Of a stretch of 64,000 nucleotides of DNA, positions 15,741 through 24,543 are shown piece after piece. This stretch comes from Streptomyces microflavus (GTDB lineage Bacteria > Actinomycetota > Actinomycetes > Streptomycetales > Streptomycetaceae): positions 62,001-126,000 of the forward strand of contig NZ_BMUG01000007.1 of the NCBI RefSeq assembly GCF_014650075.1, read 5' to 3'. A program made the position numbers and the translations under genes. Below the pieces are notes generated by a model that ran no database searches, was not told where the DNA came from, and was given only the letters and a program-made list of their open reading frames with translations. Each line of letters opens with the position of its first letter. The stretch's first letter is position 1.

Positions 15741-16373
15741 ATGAGTACCTATGGAGCCGGACAATCTCCCGGGGCCGTACCGGGTGGACATACCTGCACC
15801 AGCGCCAGTACCAGCACCCTGCACTCACCCGTACGGTCCATGGTTCCCGGGCTCGCGTCCGTGCCGGAGCAGGGCGGCGGCGAGGCCGGATTCGGCGGGC
15901 TGCGGCTGCCGGACCTGCGGACGCTGCGCCGGGACGCGCAGCGGGACGAGGCCGACCTCAGTTACGTACGCCGGCTGGTCCAGGGCCGGATCGACATCCT
16001 CCGCGCCGAGCTGGCCCGCCGGCGGGACCCGCAGGCCCCCGTGCCCGAGGCCCCGGTGGTGGACCGGCTCTCGGAGATCCTGGCCGACGCCCCGTCCCGG
16101 CACCGCACCTCCGCCCGGCACGTCACGCTGACGACGCCGCGCGGTGACGAGTTCCGGCAGCTCGCCGCCGAGAACCTCGCCGAGGTCGAGCTCTCCGACC
16201 TGGCCGCCCGGACGGACGAGGAGCTGCACGACGCGATGGGCCGCCTGGTCCGCTACGAGCAGCAGGTCTCCCGGCGCCGTCACGAGCTCCAGCGCACCAC
16301 CGACGATTGCAGCGCGGAGATCGCCCGCAGGTACCGTGACGGGGAAGCCCAAGTGGACGACCTGCTCGCCTGA
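15741..16373 (+). CDS. rsiG: RsiG, c-di-GMP-dependent anti-sigma factor for WhiG
   Basis: 210 residues. The helix at about 68-90 reads DEADLSYVRRLVQGRIDILR, which contains E70-x3-S74-x2-R77-x3-Q81-x3-D85, exactly the published c-di-GMP-binding motif of RsiG. A second long helix region follows (about 140-200, rich in Arg/Glu, EELHDAMGRLVRYEQQVSRR). RsiG with c-di-GMP holds the sporulation sigma factor WhiG inactive. The N-terminal 60 residues are disordered Ser/Thr/Gly/Pro-rich, as in other homologues. It is followed 100 bp later by an asparaginase gene with no functional link I can see. Confidence 0.9.
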   Translation: MSTYGAGQSPGAVPGGHTCTSASTSTLHSPVRSMVPGLASVPEQGGGEAGFGGLRLPDLRTLRRDAQRDEADLSYVRRLVQGRIDILRAELARRRDPQAPVPEAPVVDRLSEILADAPSRHRTSARHVTLTTPRGDEFRQLAAENLAEVELSDLAARTDEELHDAMGRLVRYEQQVSRRRHELQRTTDDCSAEIARRYRDGEAQVDDLLA

Positions 16374-16473
16374 AGCGACCCTTCCGGACGGCGGGTCCCG
16401 CACCCCGCCCGCCCGGCCGATCCTTCCGGGCGGCGGGTCCCCGTACCCGACCGACCGACTCCGGAAGGCCACC

Positions 16474-17448
16474 ATGACGTCGACCGACGCCCCTGCCGCG
16501 ATAGCCCCCGCCCCGCCCGTACTGGCCGAGGTCGTACGGTCCGGGTTCACCGAGGGCCACCACCGCGGTTCGCTGGTCCTGCTCGCCGCCGACGGGAGCG
16601 TGGAGCGGACGCTCGGCGACCCCGACGCCCCGGTCTTCCCCCGCTCCTCCAACAAGCCGATGCAGGCCGCCGCGATCCTCCGGGCGGGCCTGGAGCTCTC
16701 CGGGGAGCGGCTGGCGCTGGCGGCGGCCAGCCACTCGGGGGAGCCCTTCCACCTCGAACTCGTGGCGAAGATGCTCGCCGAGCACGGGCTGTCCGCCGCC
16801 GACCTGCAGACCCCGCCCGATCTGCCGCTGGACCCGGTCGCCGCGGAGGCCTACCTCGCCGCCGGGAACGTACGCGAGCGGATCACCATGAACTGCTCCG
16901 GCAAGCACGCGGCCATGCTCGCCGTCTGCGTCCGCAACGGCTGGGACACGGCGACCTACCTCGACCCCGCCCACCCGCTCCAGCTCCTGGTGGGCCAGGT
17001 CGTGGCCGAGGCGGCGGGCGAGCCGGTCGCGGCGGTCGGCACCGACGGCTGCGGGGCCCCGCTGATGGCGATCGGGCTGACCGGTCTGGCCCGCGCGTTC
17101 CGGTCGTTCGTGCTGGCGGAGCCGGGGAGCGCCGAGCGCCGGGTGGCGGACGCGATGCGCGCCCACCCGGAGTACGTGGCGGGCACCCGGCGCCCCGACA
17201 CCTGGCTGATGACCGAGGTCCCCGGCACGCTCTCCAAGATGGGCGCCGAGGCGGTCCAGGCGGTGGCGCTGGCCGACGGGCGGGCCCTCGCCTTCAAGAT
17301 CGACGACGGGTCGGTCCGGGCGCTCGGCCCGGTCCTGGCCCGCGCCCTGGAACTGCTCGGCGTGGACGCCCCGGTGGTCTCCCGGATCGGGCGCGCGCCG
17401 CTGCTCGGCGGGGCGGTGGAGGTCGGGGAGATCCGCGCGAAATTCTGA
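16474..17448 (+). CDS. L-asparaginase II-type amidohydrolase (PF06089-like)
   Basis: 324 residues from the ATG at 16474 (GGAAGG upstream). It opens PPVLAEVVRSGFTEGHHRGS and carries FPRSSNKPMQAAAILRAGLE, MNCSGKHAAMLAVCVRNGWD and TDGCGAPLMAIGLTGLARAF, the segments that define the asparaginase II family. No signal peptide is present, so it is cytoplasmic. The reaction would be asparagine to aspartate plus ammonia, but substrate specificity within the family is poorly fixed. It is preceded by GC-rich direct repeats around 16390-16440. Confidence 0.88.
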   Translation: MTSTDAPAAIAPAPPVLAEVVRSGFTEGHHRGSLVLLAADGSVERTLGDPDAPVFPRSSNKPMQAAAILRAGLELSGERLALAAASHSGEPFHLELVAKMLAEHGLSAADLQTPPDLPLDPVAAEAYLAAGNVRERITMNCSGKHAAMLAVCVRNGWDTATYLDPAHPLQLLVGQVVAEAAGEPVAAVGTDGCGAPLMAIGLTGLARAFRSFVLAEPGSAERRVADAMRAHPEYVAGTRRPDTWLMTEVPGTLSKMGAEAVQAVALADGRALAFKIDDGSVRALGPVLARALELLGVDAPVVSRIGRAPLLGGAVEVGEIRAKF

Positions 17449-17489
17449 GAGCCCGGCATGATCCAAACGAGAGGCCCTAGCGTGGGGGC

Positions 17490-18740
17490 ATGAGTCCCGA
17501 TGTCCGTACGGTCACCGCGTCCGATTACCCCGACTGGCTGCGGGCGATGGAGAACGGTTTCCTGACGCCCGGCGCGCCGACCGACGAGGAGGCCGCCGAG
17601 CGGCTCGTCGGCACCGATCTCTCGCGTGTCCTGGGCGTGTTCGACGGCGGGCGGTGCGTGGCGACGTTCCGCTCGTTCACCCAGCAGCTGACCGTCGTGG
17701 GCGGGGCCACCGTGCCGGCCGACGCGGTCAGCGCGGTGACGGTGGCGCCCACCCACCGCCGCCGGGGACTGCTGAGCCGGATGATGGCCACGGACCTGGC
17801 GGCGGCCAGGGAGCGTGGCGAGGCGGTCGCCACGCTGATCGCCGCCGAGTACCCGATCTACGGGCGGTTCGGCTTCGGCCCCGCCACCTGGAACACCGAG
17901 TGGGAGGTCTCCGTCCACCGCGCCGGGCTCGACCCGCGCCGGTCGGGGCAGCCGGAGGGCGGCGGCCGGATCGAGGCGGTGGACGGCGCCGCCGTCCGTA
18001 AGTACGGCCCCGAGATCCACGCCCGGCTGGCGAAGCTCCGCGCCGGGGTCGTCGACCGCGACGAACGGTGGTGGAAGGGGCGCACCGGCGTGGGCGGCCC
18101 GGGGGGCCGGGAGAAGCGGGCCGAGACGTTCTCCGTCGTCCACCGTGCTCCGGACGGCGACGTCGACGGCCTGATGGTCTACAGCACCGACGCCACGTGG
18201 GGCGACGCCCGGCAGCCCATGAACACCGCGACCGTACGGGACCTGATCGCCCTCAACCCGGCCGCCGAGCGGGCGCTGTGGCACTTCGTCTGCTCGGTCG
18301 ACTGGATCACCACCGTCCGCTCGGGCAACCGCGCCCCCGACGACCTGCTCCCCCTGCTGCTCCCGGACCCCCGGGCGGCCAGGACGGTGACGCACACGGA
18401 CTGGCTCTGGGTGCGGCTCCTGGACGTGCGGCGGGCGCTGGAGGCCCGCTCCTACGAGCGTGAGGCATCGCTCGTCCTCGACGTCCGGGACGAGGGGGGA
18501 GTGGCCGAGGGGCGCTTCCTGCTGGATGTCTCGCCCGCCGGGGCGCGCTGCACCCCGACCACCCGGAGCGCGGATCTCGCCCTGGGCGCCGATGAGTTGG
18601 CGACCCTGTATCTCGGCGACGAGTCGGCCCGGCGGCTGGTGGACCTGGGGCGGGCCGAGGAGGTGCGGGCCGGTGCGGCGGTCACGGCGGACGCCGTCTT
18701 CCGTACGGGGCGGCGGCCCTGGTGCCCGGACGTCTTCTGA
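17490..18740 (+). CDS. Eis-like GNAT acetyltransferase
   Basis: 416 residues with the three-part Eis architecture. An N-terminal GNAT domain contains the acetyl-CoA loop SAVTVAPTHRRRGLLSRMMA. A second degenerate GNAT domain follows, then a C-terminal SCP2-like domain (TTRSADLALGADELATLYLG). The chain ends in Phe (CPDVF), whose carboxylate is catalytic in Eis. Eis proteins acetylate aminoglycosides and other amines at several positions; here the natural substrate is unknown. ATG at 17490 follows the asparaginase by 41 bp on the same strand. Confidence 0.88.
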   Translation: MSPDVRTVTASDYPDWLRAMENGFLTPGAPTDEEAAERLVGTDLSRVLGVFDGGRCVATFRSFTQQLTVVGGATVPADAVSAVTVAPTHRRRGLLSRMMATDLAAARERGEAVATLIAAEYPIYGRFGFGPATWNTEWEVSVHRAGLDPRRSGQPEGGGRIEAVDGAAVRKYGPEIHARLAKLRAGVVDRDERWWKGRTGVGGPGGREKRAETFSVVHRAPDGDVDGLMVYSTDATWGDARQPMNTATVRDLIALNPAAERALWHFVCSVDWITTVRSGNRAPDDLLPLLLPDPRAARTVTHTDWLWVRLLDVRRALEARSYEREASLVLDVRDEGGVAEGRFLLDVSPAGARCTPTTRSADLALGADELATLYLGDESARRLVDLGRAEEVRAGAAVTADAVFRTGRRPWCPDVF

Positions 18741-18790
18741 TCCCTTCGTGGCGGTGTCCAGCGCGTCGTGAGCCGTCGGTGGTGTTCAGT

Positions 18791-19585
18791 TCAGCGCGTC
18801 CTGATCCGGAACAGCACTCCTGACGCGGCGATCGCCACCGCCAGCATCCCGCCGGCCCAGGCGAGCGCGATCCAGGGCGTGTTGCCCACCTGCTGGCCCA
18901 GCAGGAGCCCGCGCAGGGACTCGATGGCCGGGGTGATCGGCTGGTTCTCGGCGAAGCCGTGCAGCCAGCTCGGCATCGACTGGATCCGGACGAACGCGCT
19001 GCTCGGGTAGGGCAGGAACGACATGAAGAACGTGAACCCGCTCGCCGCTTCCGGGGAGCGGGCCAGCAGGCCGATCGCCGCCGAGATCCACGACAGCGCC
19101 ACGATGTAGGCGACCAGGATCCCGGCCGCGAGGAGCCAGCCGTCCCAGGAGGCCGCCGGCCGGAAGCCGATCAGCAGGGCGACGCCGAAGACCACGGCGG
19201 TGGCGACCAGATTGCGGACGGTGCTGGCCGCCACATGCCCGGCGAGGACCGGTGTACCGCCCACGTCCAGGGAGCGGAAGCGGTCGATGATGCCGCCCTT
19301 CATGTCCTCGCTGACGGCGGTGGCGGTGGTCGCGGCGCCGAACCCGGCGCACAGGAGGATGACGCCCGGGACGACGTACATGACGTACGAGGAGTGGAGC
19401 GCCCCGGTGTCGATCGCGCCGCCGAAGAAGTAGACGAAGATCAGCATCAACATGATCGGCAGGGCCAGCGACATGATCAGCGCGTCGGTGTTGCGGCGGC
19501 TGATGCGCAGGCTGCGGCCGGCCATGACGGCCGCGTGGGTGAGGGGCCCCGGTGCTCTCCCCGGGAGGACGGCGGTCTCAGACAT
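18791..19585 (-). CDS. ABC-2 type exporter permease
   Basis: 264 residues starting MSETAVLPGRAPGPLTHAAV with the drug-exporter permease pattern: a short cytoplasmic start, RSLRISRRNTDALIMSLALP, then six transmembrane segments (MLMLIFVYFFGGA, MYVVPGVILLCAGFGAATTA, VAYIVALSWISAAIGLLA and others). Its start overlaps the ATPase stop by 8 bp, so the two are translated together. This type (DrrB-like) exports lipophilic drugs or lipids. Both genes face a TetR regulator across two palindromes, which points to ligand-induced export. It is a candidate self-resistance or efflux system unrelated by position to the polyketide cluster. Confidence 0.9.
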   Translation of the reverse strand: MSETAVLPGRAPGPLTHAAVMAGRSLRISRRNTDALIMSLALPIMLMLIFVYFFGGAIDTGALHSSYVMYVVPGVILLCAGFGAATTATAVSEDMKGGIIDRFRSLDVGGTPVLAGHVAASTVRNLVATAVVFGVALLIGFRPAASWDGWLLAAGILVAYIVALSWISAAIGLLARSPEAASGFTFFMSFLPYPSSAFVRIQSMPSWLHGFAENQPITPAIESLRGLLLGQQVGNTPWIALAWAGGMLAVAIAASGVLFRIRTR

Positions 19586-20555
19586 GGGCGGGTACCTCCG
19601 AGGTGAGGGCCAGGAAGACGTCGTCGAGGGTCGCGCTGTGGAGGGTGAAGCGGTCGATCTCGGTGCCCGCCGGGTCGATCTCGTCGAGCAGGGCGCGTAC
19701 GTGGGCGGCGCTGCCGTCCGTGGGGAGGCCGAGGGTCAGCGTCTCGGGGGAGTGGTGGACCGCGCGGCCGGCCAGCCGGAGGTAGGCCTCGCTGCTGGTG
19801 AGGACGGCGTCGAGGCGGTGCCCGGCGATCCGCCCCTTGAGGCCGGCGGCCGTGCCCTCGGCGGCGATACGGCCCTTGTTCAGCAGCGCGATCCGGTCGG
19901 CGAGGCGGTCGGCCTCCTCCAGGTACTGCGTGGTCAGCAGGACGCTCGCCCCGCGCTCGGCCAGCCCCCGGACCACCTCCCAGAGCTCCTGGCGGCTGCG
20001 CGGGTCCAGCCCGGTCGTCGGCTCGTCCAGGAAGAAGACCCCGGGCTCCGGTGAGCCGACGAGCCCGGCGGCCAGGTCCAGCCGGCGGCGCATGCCCCCG
20101 GAGTACGTACGGGCCGGGCGGCGGGCCGCGTCGGTCAGGCCGAAGCGCTCCAGTAGCTCCCCGGCCCGGCGGCGGGCGTCGGCGCGGGAGAGCCCGGTGA
20201 GCCGGGCCATCATCCGCAGGTTCTCCTCGCCGGTCTGCGTCTCGTCGACGGCGGCGAACTGGCCGGTGAGGCTGATCGCCCGGCGCACCGCGCTCCGCCC
20301 GGCGACGACGTCGTGCCCCGCGACCCGGGCGGTGCCCGAGTCGGCGGCGGTGAGCGTGGCGAGGATCCGTACGGCGGTGGTCTTGCCCGCCCCGTTCGGG
20401 CCGAGCAGGGCGAAGACGCTGCCGTGCCCGACGCGGAGGTCGATGCCGTCCAGGACGCGTACGGCGGGCTTTCCGTAGGACTTGGTGAGGCCGTACGCCT
20501 CGATGGCGTACGGCTTCCGGTCCGTCCGAGAGGTGGCTGTGGTCGGGCTGGTCAT
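19578..20555 (-). CDS. ABC exporter ATPase (DrrA-like)
   Basis: 325 residues from the ATG at 20555. Walker A is LLGPNGAGKTT, the signature is YSGGMRRRLDLA, and Walker B is VFFLDEPTTGLDPRSRQELW. The H-loop region lies in LLTTQYLEEADRLADR. The C-terminal 90 residues form the typical DrrA/CcmA tail. The long in-frame extension upstream to 20879 crosses the operator and has no ribosome site, so it is rejected. It powers the overlapping ABC-2 permease. The promoter predicted on this strand (TTGACC at 20626-20621) reads through both palindromes. Confidence 0.92.
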   Translation of the reverse strand: MTSPTTATSRTDRKPYAIEAYGLTKSYGKPAVRVLDGIDLRVGHGSVFALLGPNGAGKTTAVRILATLTAADSGTARVAGHDVVAGRSAVRRAISLTGQFAAVDETQTGEENLRMMARLTGLSRADARRRAGELLERFGLTDAARRPARTYSGGMRRRLDLAAGLVGSPEPGVFFLDEPTTGLDPRSRQELWEVVRGLAERGASVLLTTQYLEEADRLADRIALLNKGRIAAEGTAAGLKGRIAGHRLDAVLTSSEAYLRLAGRAVHHSPETLTLGLPTDGSAAHVRALLDEIDPAGTEIDRFTLHSATLDDVFLALTSEVPAHV

Positions 20556-20571
20556 GGCCTGGCCCCCTTCT

Positions 20572-20608
20572 GCGTATGACATACGCGTTATTGCGTAAGC
20601 ATTACGCA
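20572..20608. promoter_or_regulatory. Two perfect palindromes in the TetR/ABC exporter divergent region
   Basis: GCGTATGACATACGC (20572-20586) is a 6-3-6 palindrome, and TGCGTAAGCATTACGCA (20592-20608) is a 7-3-7 palindrome; they share the core GCGTAt/a and are centred 21 bp apart, two helical turns. They lie between the ATPase start (20555) and the TetR start (20617). On the minus strand TTGACC with TAATGCT-like -10 sequence overlaps the second palindrome. Both spacing and position fit operators bound by the neighbouring TetR protein. Confidence 0.8.
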
Positions 20609-20616
20609 TCCTTAGG

Positions 20617-21450
20617 ATGGGGTCAAGGCGCACGGGGGTGAGCGGAAGGCGGGCGGACGTGGGCAAGGGGGATGCGGTGACCGGGAAGAGCGGCACCGGC
20701 GGCGGTGACCTGCCGGCCTCCATCGAGGCCGCCTGGGGGCTCCGGGAGCGCCCGGCCAAGGGGCCGAAACCCGGTCTGAGCCTGGAGCGGATCGTGGCGG
20801 CGGCGGTGGCCGTGGCGGCCTCCGAGGGGCTCGCCGCCGTGTCCATGGGCCGGGTCGCGAAGGAGGTCGGCGCCTCCACGATGTCGCTCTACCGGTACGT
20901 CTCCGCCAAGGACGAGCTGTACGTCTTGATGCAGGAGGCCGCCTTCGGCCCGCCGGCCCCGCTGGCCGCCCTGGAGGCCGGGGCGGGCTGGCGCGAGGCG
21001 CTCACCGAGTGGGCGGCCGGGCAGCGCGCGCAGTTCCTCGCCAACCTCTGGGTGCTCCGGATCCCGATCGGCGGCCCGCCCGCCACCCCGAACTCGCTCG
21101 CCTGGTGGGAGCAGGGGCTCCAGGCGCTGGAGGGCAGCGGGCTCGGCGAGGGCGACAAGATCTCGGTGATCCTGCTGGTCTCCAACTTCGTACGCAGCGA
21201 AGCCCTGTTGGTGAGCGACCTCTCCGCCGCCGTCGCCGCGCGTGGCGTCTCCCCCGAGGAAGTGGTCGCGGGCCAGGAACGCACCCTGCGGCGGCTGGTC
21301 GACCCGGTGCGCCACCCCGCGATCCACCGGCTGCTGGACTCCGGCGTGATGAGCGAGCCGGACGACCCCGACTACGAGTTCACCTTCGGCCTGGCGACCC
21401 TGCTGGACGGGGTCGAGGCGCTGATCCGGAGTACGGCCGCGGGCGGCTGA
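20617..21450 (+). CDS. TetR-family repressor of the ABC exporter
   Basis: 277 residues in the longest reading; a GTG at 20638 or later in-frame GTGs could be the true start because the first 25 residues look untypical. The HTH (about 55-95) contains SLERIVAAAVAVAASEGLAA and VAKEVGASTMSLYRYVSAKD. The C-terminal ligand domain is of the TetR_C type found beside drug exporters (LANLWVLRIPIGGPPATPNS). The operator palindromes lie directly upstream of the start. It probably represses itself and the exporter and is released by a drug-like ligand. Confidence 0.88.
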   Translation: MGSRRTGVSGRRADVGKGDAVTGKSGTGGGDLPASIEAAWGLRERPAKGPKPGLSLERIVAAAVAVAASEGLAAVSMGRVAKEVGASTMSLYRYVSAKDELYVLMQEAAFGPPAPLAALEAGAGWREALTEWAAGQRAQFLANLWVLRIPIGGPPATPNSLAWWEQGLQALEGSGLGEGDKISVILLVSNFVRSEALLVSDLSAAVAARGVSPEEVVAGQERTLRRLVDPVRHPAIHRLLDSGVMSEPDDPDYEFTFGLATLLDGVEALIRSTAAGG

Positions 21451-21510
21451 CCGGGGCGTGCTGTCGTGCTCGTGACATCAACTCCGGCCGAGGTCAAGGG
21501 CGTACGCTTC

Positions 21511-22299
21511 ATGGTCATGAGCGGAGAGAAGGCCGGCGGCGGGAACGGAAACGGAAGCGTCGCCGGGGCGGTGGAGGAGGAGCGGGCGGGGGTATCGGCC
21601 TCGACCCAGGTCCCGGCATCGGCCCTGGCGCGGGCCTCGGCTCAGGCTCAGGCCCCGACCCAGGCCCCGGCCCCGACCCAGGCCCGGGTCAGTCTGCGGG
21701 AGCGCAAGAAGCAGCTGACGTACCGGGCGATCTCCGACGCGGCGGTCGCGATGTTCCTGGAGCGGGGCTTCGACAAGGTCTCCGTGGCGGAGGTGGCCGC
21801 CGCGGCCGACATCTCCAAGCCGACGCTGTTCCGGTACTTCCCCGCCAAGGAGGACCTGGCGCTGCACCGGTTCGCCGACCGTGAGGACGAGGCGGCCCGG
21901 GTCGTCGGCGGCCGGGCCCCCGGCGCGAGCCCGCTGGAGGCGCTGCGCCGCCACTTCCTGGCCGGCCTGGACCGCCGCGACCCGGCCACCGGGCTCTGTG
22001 ATGCCCACCAAGTCCTGGCGTTCCACCGCCTGTTGTACGGGACGCCGTCGCTGGTGGCCCGCCTGTACGCGTACCAGGGCCGCTCCGAGGCCGCGCTCGC
22101 CCGCGCCCTCGGCGGCGGGGTGACCGCGCGGCTGGCGGCCGGGCAGGTCATCGCGGTCCTGCGCATCCTGGCCGAGGAGAACTGGCGCCGGATCGACGCG
22201 GGGGAGAGCGCGGACCGGGTGTACGCGGGGGCGGTGCAGGCGGCCGAGGAGGCGTTCGTACAGCTGCGGAGCGGCCTGGAGCCGGAGGGGCGCGGCTGA
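21511..22299 (+). CDS. TetR-family regulator with Ala/Pro/Gln-rich N-terminal extension
   Basis: About 262 residues from the ATG at 21511 (21517 also possible). The first 55 residues are low complexity (ASALARASAQAQAPTQAPAP), built from short imperfect tandem repeats in the DNA. The HTH follows (TYRAISDAAVAMFLERGFDK and VAAAADISKPTLFRYFPAKE). The C-terminal domain is of the TetR_C type seen in Streptomyces (FHRLLYGTPSLVARLYAYQG). It converges with the DHA2 pump gene, so it may regulate that pump in trans, but its own promoter region shows no palindrome I could identify. Confidence 0.85.
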   Translation: MVMSGEKAGGGNGNGSVAGAVEEERAGVSASTQVPASALARASAQAQAPTQAPAPTQARVSLRERKKQLTYRAISDAAVAMFLERGFDKVSVAEVAAAADISKPTLFRYFPAKEDLALHRFADREDEAARVVGGRAPGASPLEALRRHFLAGLDRRDPATGLCDAHQVLAFHRLLYGTPSLVARLYAYQGRSEAALARALGGGVTARLAAGQVIAVLRILAEENWRRIDAGESADRVYAGAVQAAEEAFVQLRSGLEPEGRG

Positions 22300-22335
22300 G
22301 GGAGGGCGGCCTGCGCCACGGGGGCGCCGACTGCG

Positions 22336-23826
22336 TTACGGGGCTGTCGCCCCGGCCGGGTCCGGGGCGGCTGCCCGCTCCCGGCGCAGTGTCAGGAACG
22401 CGACGGCGAAGGCTGCCACGAGGAGTGCCGCGCCGATGGTGAACGCCAGCCGGTAGCCGCCGGTCAGCGCCTCGGCGGACGGGCGGCCGGCGGCGGTGAG
22501 GGCCTCGGTGCGCCCGGCGGCCAGGGTGGACAGGACGGCGACGCCGAGCGCCATGCCGATCTGCTGGGTGGTGTTGAAGAGCCCCGAGGCCAGTCCGGCG
22601 TCGTCCTCACCCGCGCCCGACATGCCCAGCGAGGTCAGCGCCGGGAGCGCGAGCCCGAATCCGGCGGCCAGCAGCATCACCGGGAGCAGGTCGGTCACGT
22701 AGTCCGCCCGCACGGGCAGCCGGGCGAGGAGGCCGAGGGCCGCGATCAGCAGCCCGATCCCGGTCAGCAGAACGGCCCGCTCACCGAAGCGGGCCACGAG
22801 CCGGGCCGAGAGGCCGAGCGTGACGGCCCCGATGACGACGGCGGCCGGAAGCATGGCGAGACCGGTCGCGGCAGCCCCGTAACCGAGGACCTTCTGCAGG
22901 TAGAGCGCCACGATGATCTGGAAGGAGAACAGCGCGGCCACCATCAGCATCTGGACCACGTTGGCCCCGGACACGTTGCGCGAGCGCAGGATCCGCAGCG
23001 GCATCAGCGGGGTCGGCGCGGTGGCCTGGCGGAGGACGAACCCGGCCAGCAGGGCCAGGGCGAGCGCGCCGAGGCCCAGCGTGTGCGCCGAGACCCAGCC
23101 GTACGTCTCCACCCCGACGACCGTGTAGATCCCGAGCATCAGGCCGGCGGTGACGAGGAGGGCGCCCGCCACGTCCGCTCCGGCGGCGAGCCCCCGGCCC
23201 CGGTCGGCGGGCAGGACGCGTACGGCGACCAGCAGGACGGCGAGGCCGATCGGCAGGTTGATGAAGAAGATCCAGTGCCAGGTCAGGGCGTCGGTGAGGA
23301 CGCCACCGAGGACCTGCCCGATCGAGGCTCCGGCGGCACCGGTGAAGGAGAACACGGCGATGGCGCGGGCGCGTTCGGCCGGTTCGGTGAACAGGGTGAC
23401 CAGGATGCCGAGGGCCACCGCGGCGCTCATCGCGCTGCCGACGCCCTGGGCGAACCGGGCGGCGATCAGCACGGCGGGCGAGCCGGCCGCTGCCGCGACC
23501 AGCGAGGCGGCGGTGAACAGGAGGATCCCGGACAGGAACATCGGCTTGCGGCCGATCAGGTCGCCGAGCCGCCCGGCGAGCAGGAGGAGGCTGCCGAAGG
23601 CGATGAGGTAGGCGTTGACCACCCAGCTGAGCCCTGCGGGCGAGAAGCCCAGGTCGTCCTGGATCGCGGGCATCGCGACGGTCACGATCGAGCCGTCGAG
23701 CACGATCATCAGCATGCTCGTGGCGATCACTCCGAGAGCCGACAGCCGGGCCCGGAAGGTGGGCCGGCGTGCCGGTGGGACAGGTGATTCAGGGGTGGGC
23801 GGGGCGTCCGGGGCGGCGGATGACAT
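22336..23826 (-). CDS. DHA2-family MFS multidrug exporter
   Basis: 496 residues with 14 predicted transmembrane segments. Motif C-like segments are present: VLDGSIVTVAMPAIQDDLGF in helix 1, GRLGDLIGRKPMFLSG between helices 2 and 3, and IGQVLGGVLTDALTWHWIFF after helix 5. The family exports drugs by proton antiport. The same-strand MarR gene begins 157 bp upstream, making this a MarR-pump pair. The intervening 23827-23983 region is unusually AT-rich for this genome, with several TTTCTT blocks, which may hold the MarR operator. Confidence 0.9.
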   Translation of the reverse strand: MSSAAPDAPPTPESPVPPARRPTFRARLSALGVIATSMLMIVLDGSIVTVAMPAIQDDLGFSPAGLSWVVNAYLIAFGSLLLLAGRLGDLIGRKPMFLSGILLFTAASLVAAAAGSPAVLIAARFAQGVGSAMSAAVALGILVTLFTEPAERARAIAVFSFTGAAGASIGQVLGGVLTDALTWHWIFFINLPIGLAVLLVAVRVLPADRGRGLAAGADVAGALLVTAGLMLGIYTVVGVETYGWVSAHTLGLGALALALLAGFVLRQATAPTPLMPLRILRSRNVSGANVVQMLMVAALFSFQIIVALYLQKVLGYGAAATGLAMLPAAVVIGAVTLGLSARLVARFGERAVLLTGIGLLIAALGLLARLPVRADYVTDLLPVMLLAAGFGLALPALTSLGMSGAGEDDAGLASGLFNTTQQIGMALGVAVLSTLAAGRTEALTAAGRPSAEALTGGYRLAFTIGAALLVAAFAVAFLTLRRERAAAPDPAGATAP

Positions 23827-23983
23827 GGGCCATCTCCTGTCGGTCGAGGCGATAGGAGTGACCGTAGCAGATGGTTTTCTTGCGGACTATTTCTTTCGGT
23901 CCTTCTTTCTGGGCTTCAGTTCTTCTTCTCGGGCGTGGTGCGGCCCCGTGACCGCAGGGGTTCCGGGCCCGGCCCGGATCGGC

Positions 23984-24472
23984 TCATCTCTTGGCCTGAC
24001 GTGCCCGGCGGACCGGCCGGGGGTTCTCCACGGGTGTCGCCAGATGGCCCCCGGCCAGGGCGTTCAGCGCCCGGAGCAGGGCCTCGCGGTCATGCGCGGC
24101 CAGCGATCCCAGGGCCTCCTCGTGGACCCGGTCGACGATCTCCTGGCTCTGCCCGGCGAGCGCCGCGCCCTTCTCGGTGACCGCGATGATCCGGGCCCGC
24201 CGGTCCTGACCGGAGGGGCGGCGCTCGGCGAGTCCCGCACTCTCCAGGGCGTCCACCGTCACCACCATCGTGGTCTTGTCCATGTCGCCGATCTCGGCCA
24301 GCTGGATCTGGGTGCGCTCCTCCGCCAGGGCGTGGACCAGCACGCAGTGCATACGGGCGGTCAGGCCGATCTCGCCGAGCGCCGCCGCCATCCGGGTCCG
24401 CAGGACGTGGCTGGTGTGGTCCAGGAGGAAGGAGAGGTCGGGGGTGGGGCGCGAGGGCGTCATGGCGGTCAT
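23984..24472 (-). CDS. MarR-family regulator of the DHA2 pump
   Basis: 162 residues from the ATG at 24472; a downstream ATG at 24463 is possible. The winged helix is visible: TARMHCVLVHALAEERTQIQ, MDKTTMVVTVDALESAGLAE and the wing RPSGQDRRARIIAVTEKGAA. It is transcribed toward the pump gene and probably represses it. The upstream in-frame extension to 24661 is GC-rich, lacks MarR features and has no ribosome site. Ligand unknown. Confidence 0.85.
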   Translation of the reverse strand: MTAMTPSRPTPDLSFLLDHTSHVLRTRMAAALGEIGLTARMHCVLVHALAEERTQIQLAEIGDMDKTTMVVTVDALESAGLAERRPSGQDRRARIIAVTEKGAALAGQSQEIVDRVHEEALGSLAAHDREALLRALNALAGGHLATPVENPRPVRRARQAKR

Positions 24473-24543
24473 GGCAGCCAGCGTAACCGTTCGATCTGTG
24501 ACGGATCGTCCCGAAGTGGACGACTGTCGGGCCGCGGGACCGG

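Noticed and set aside
16144..17448. Longer asparaginase start upstream at 16144
   Set aside because: It runs through the rsiG gene in another frame and gives a Ser/Arg/Thr-rich extension. ATG 16474 has the ribosome site and family start.
19578..20879. ATPase starting at 20879
   Set aside because: It would extend through both operator palindromes and the TetR start region; ATG 20555 fits the family length.
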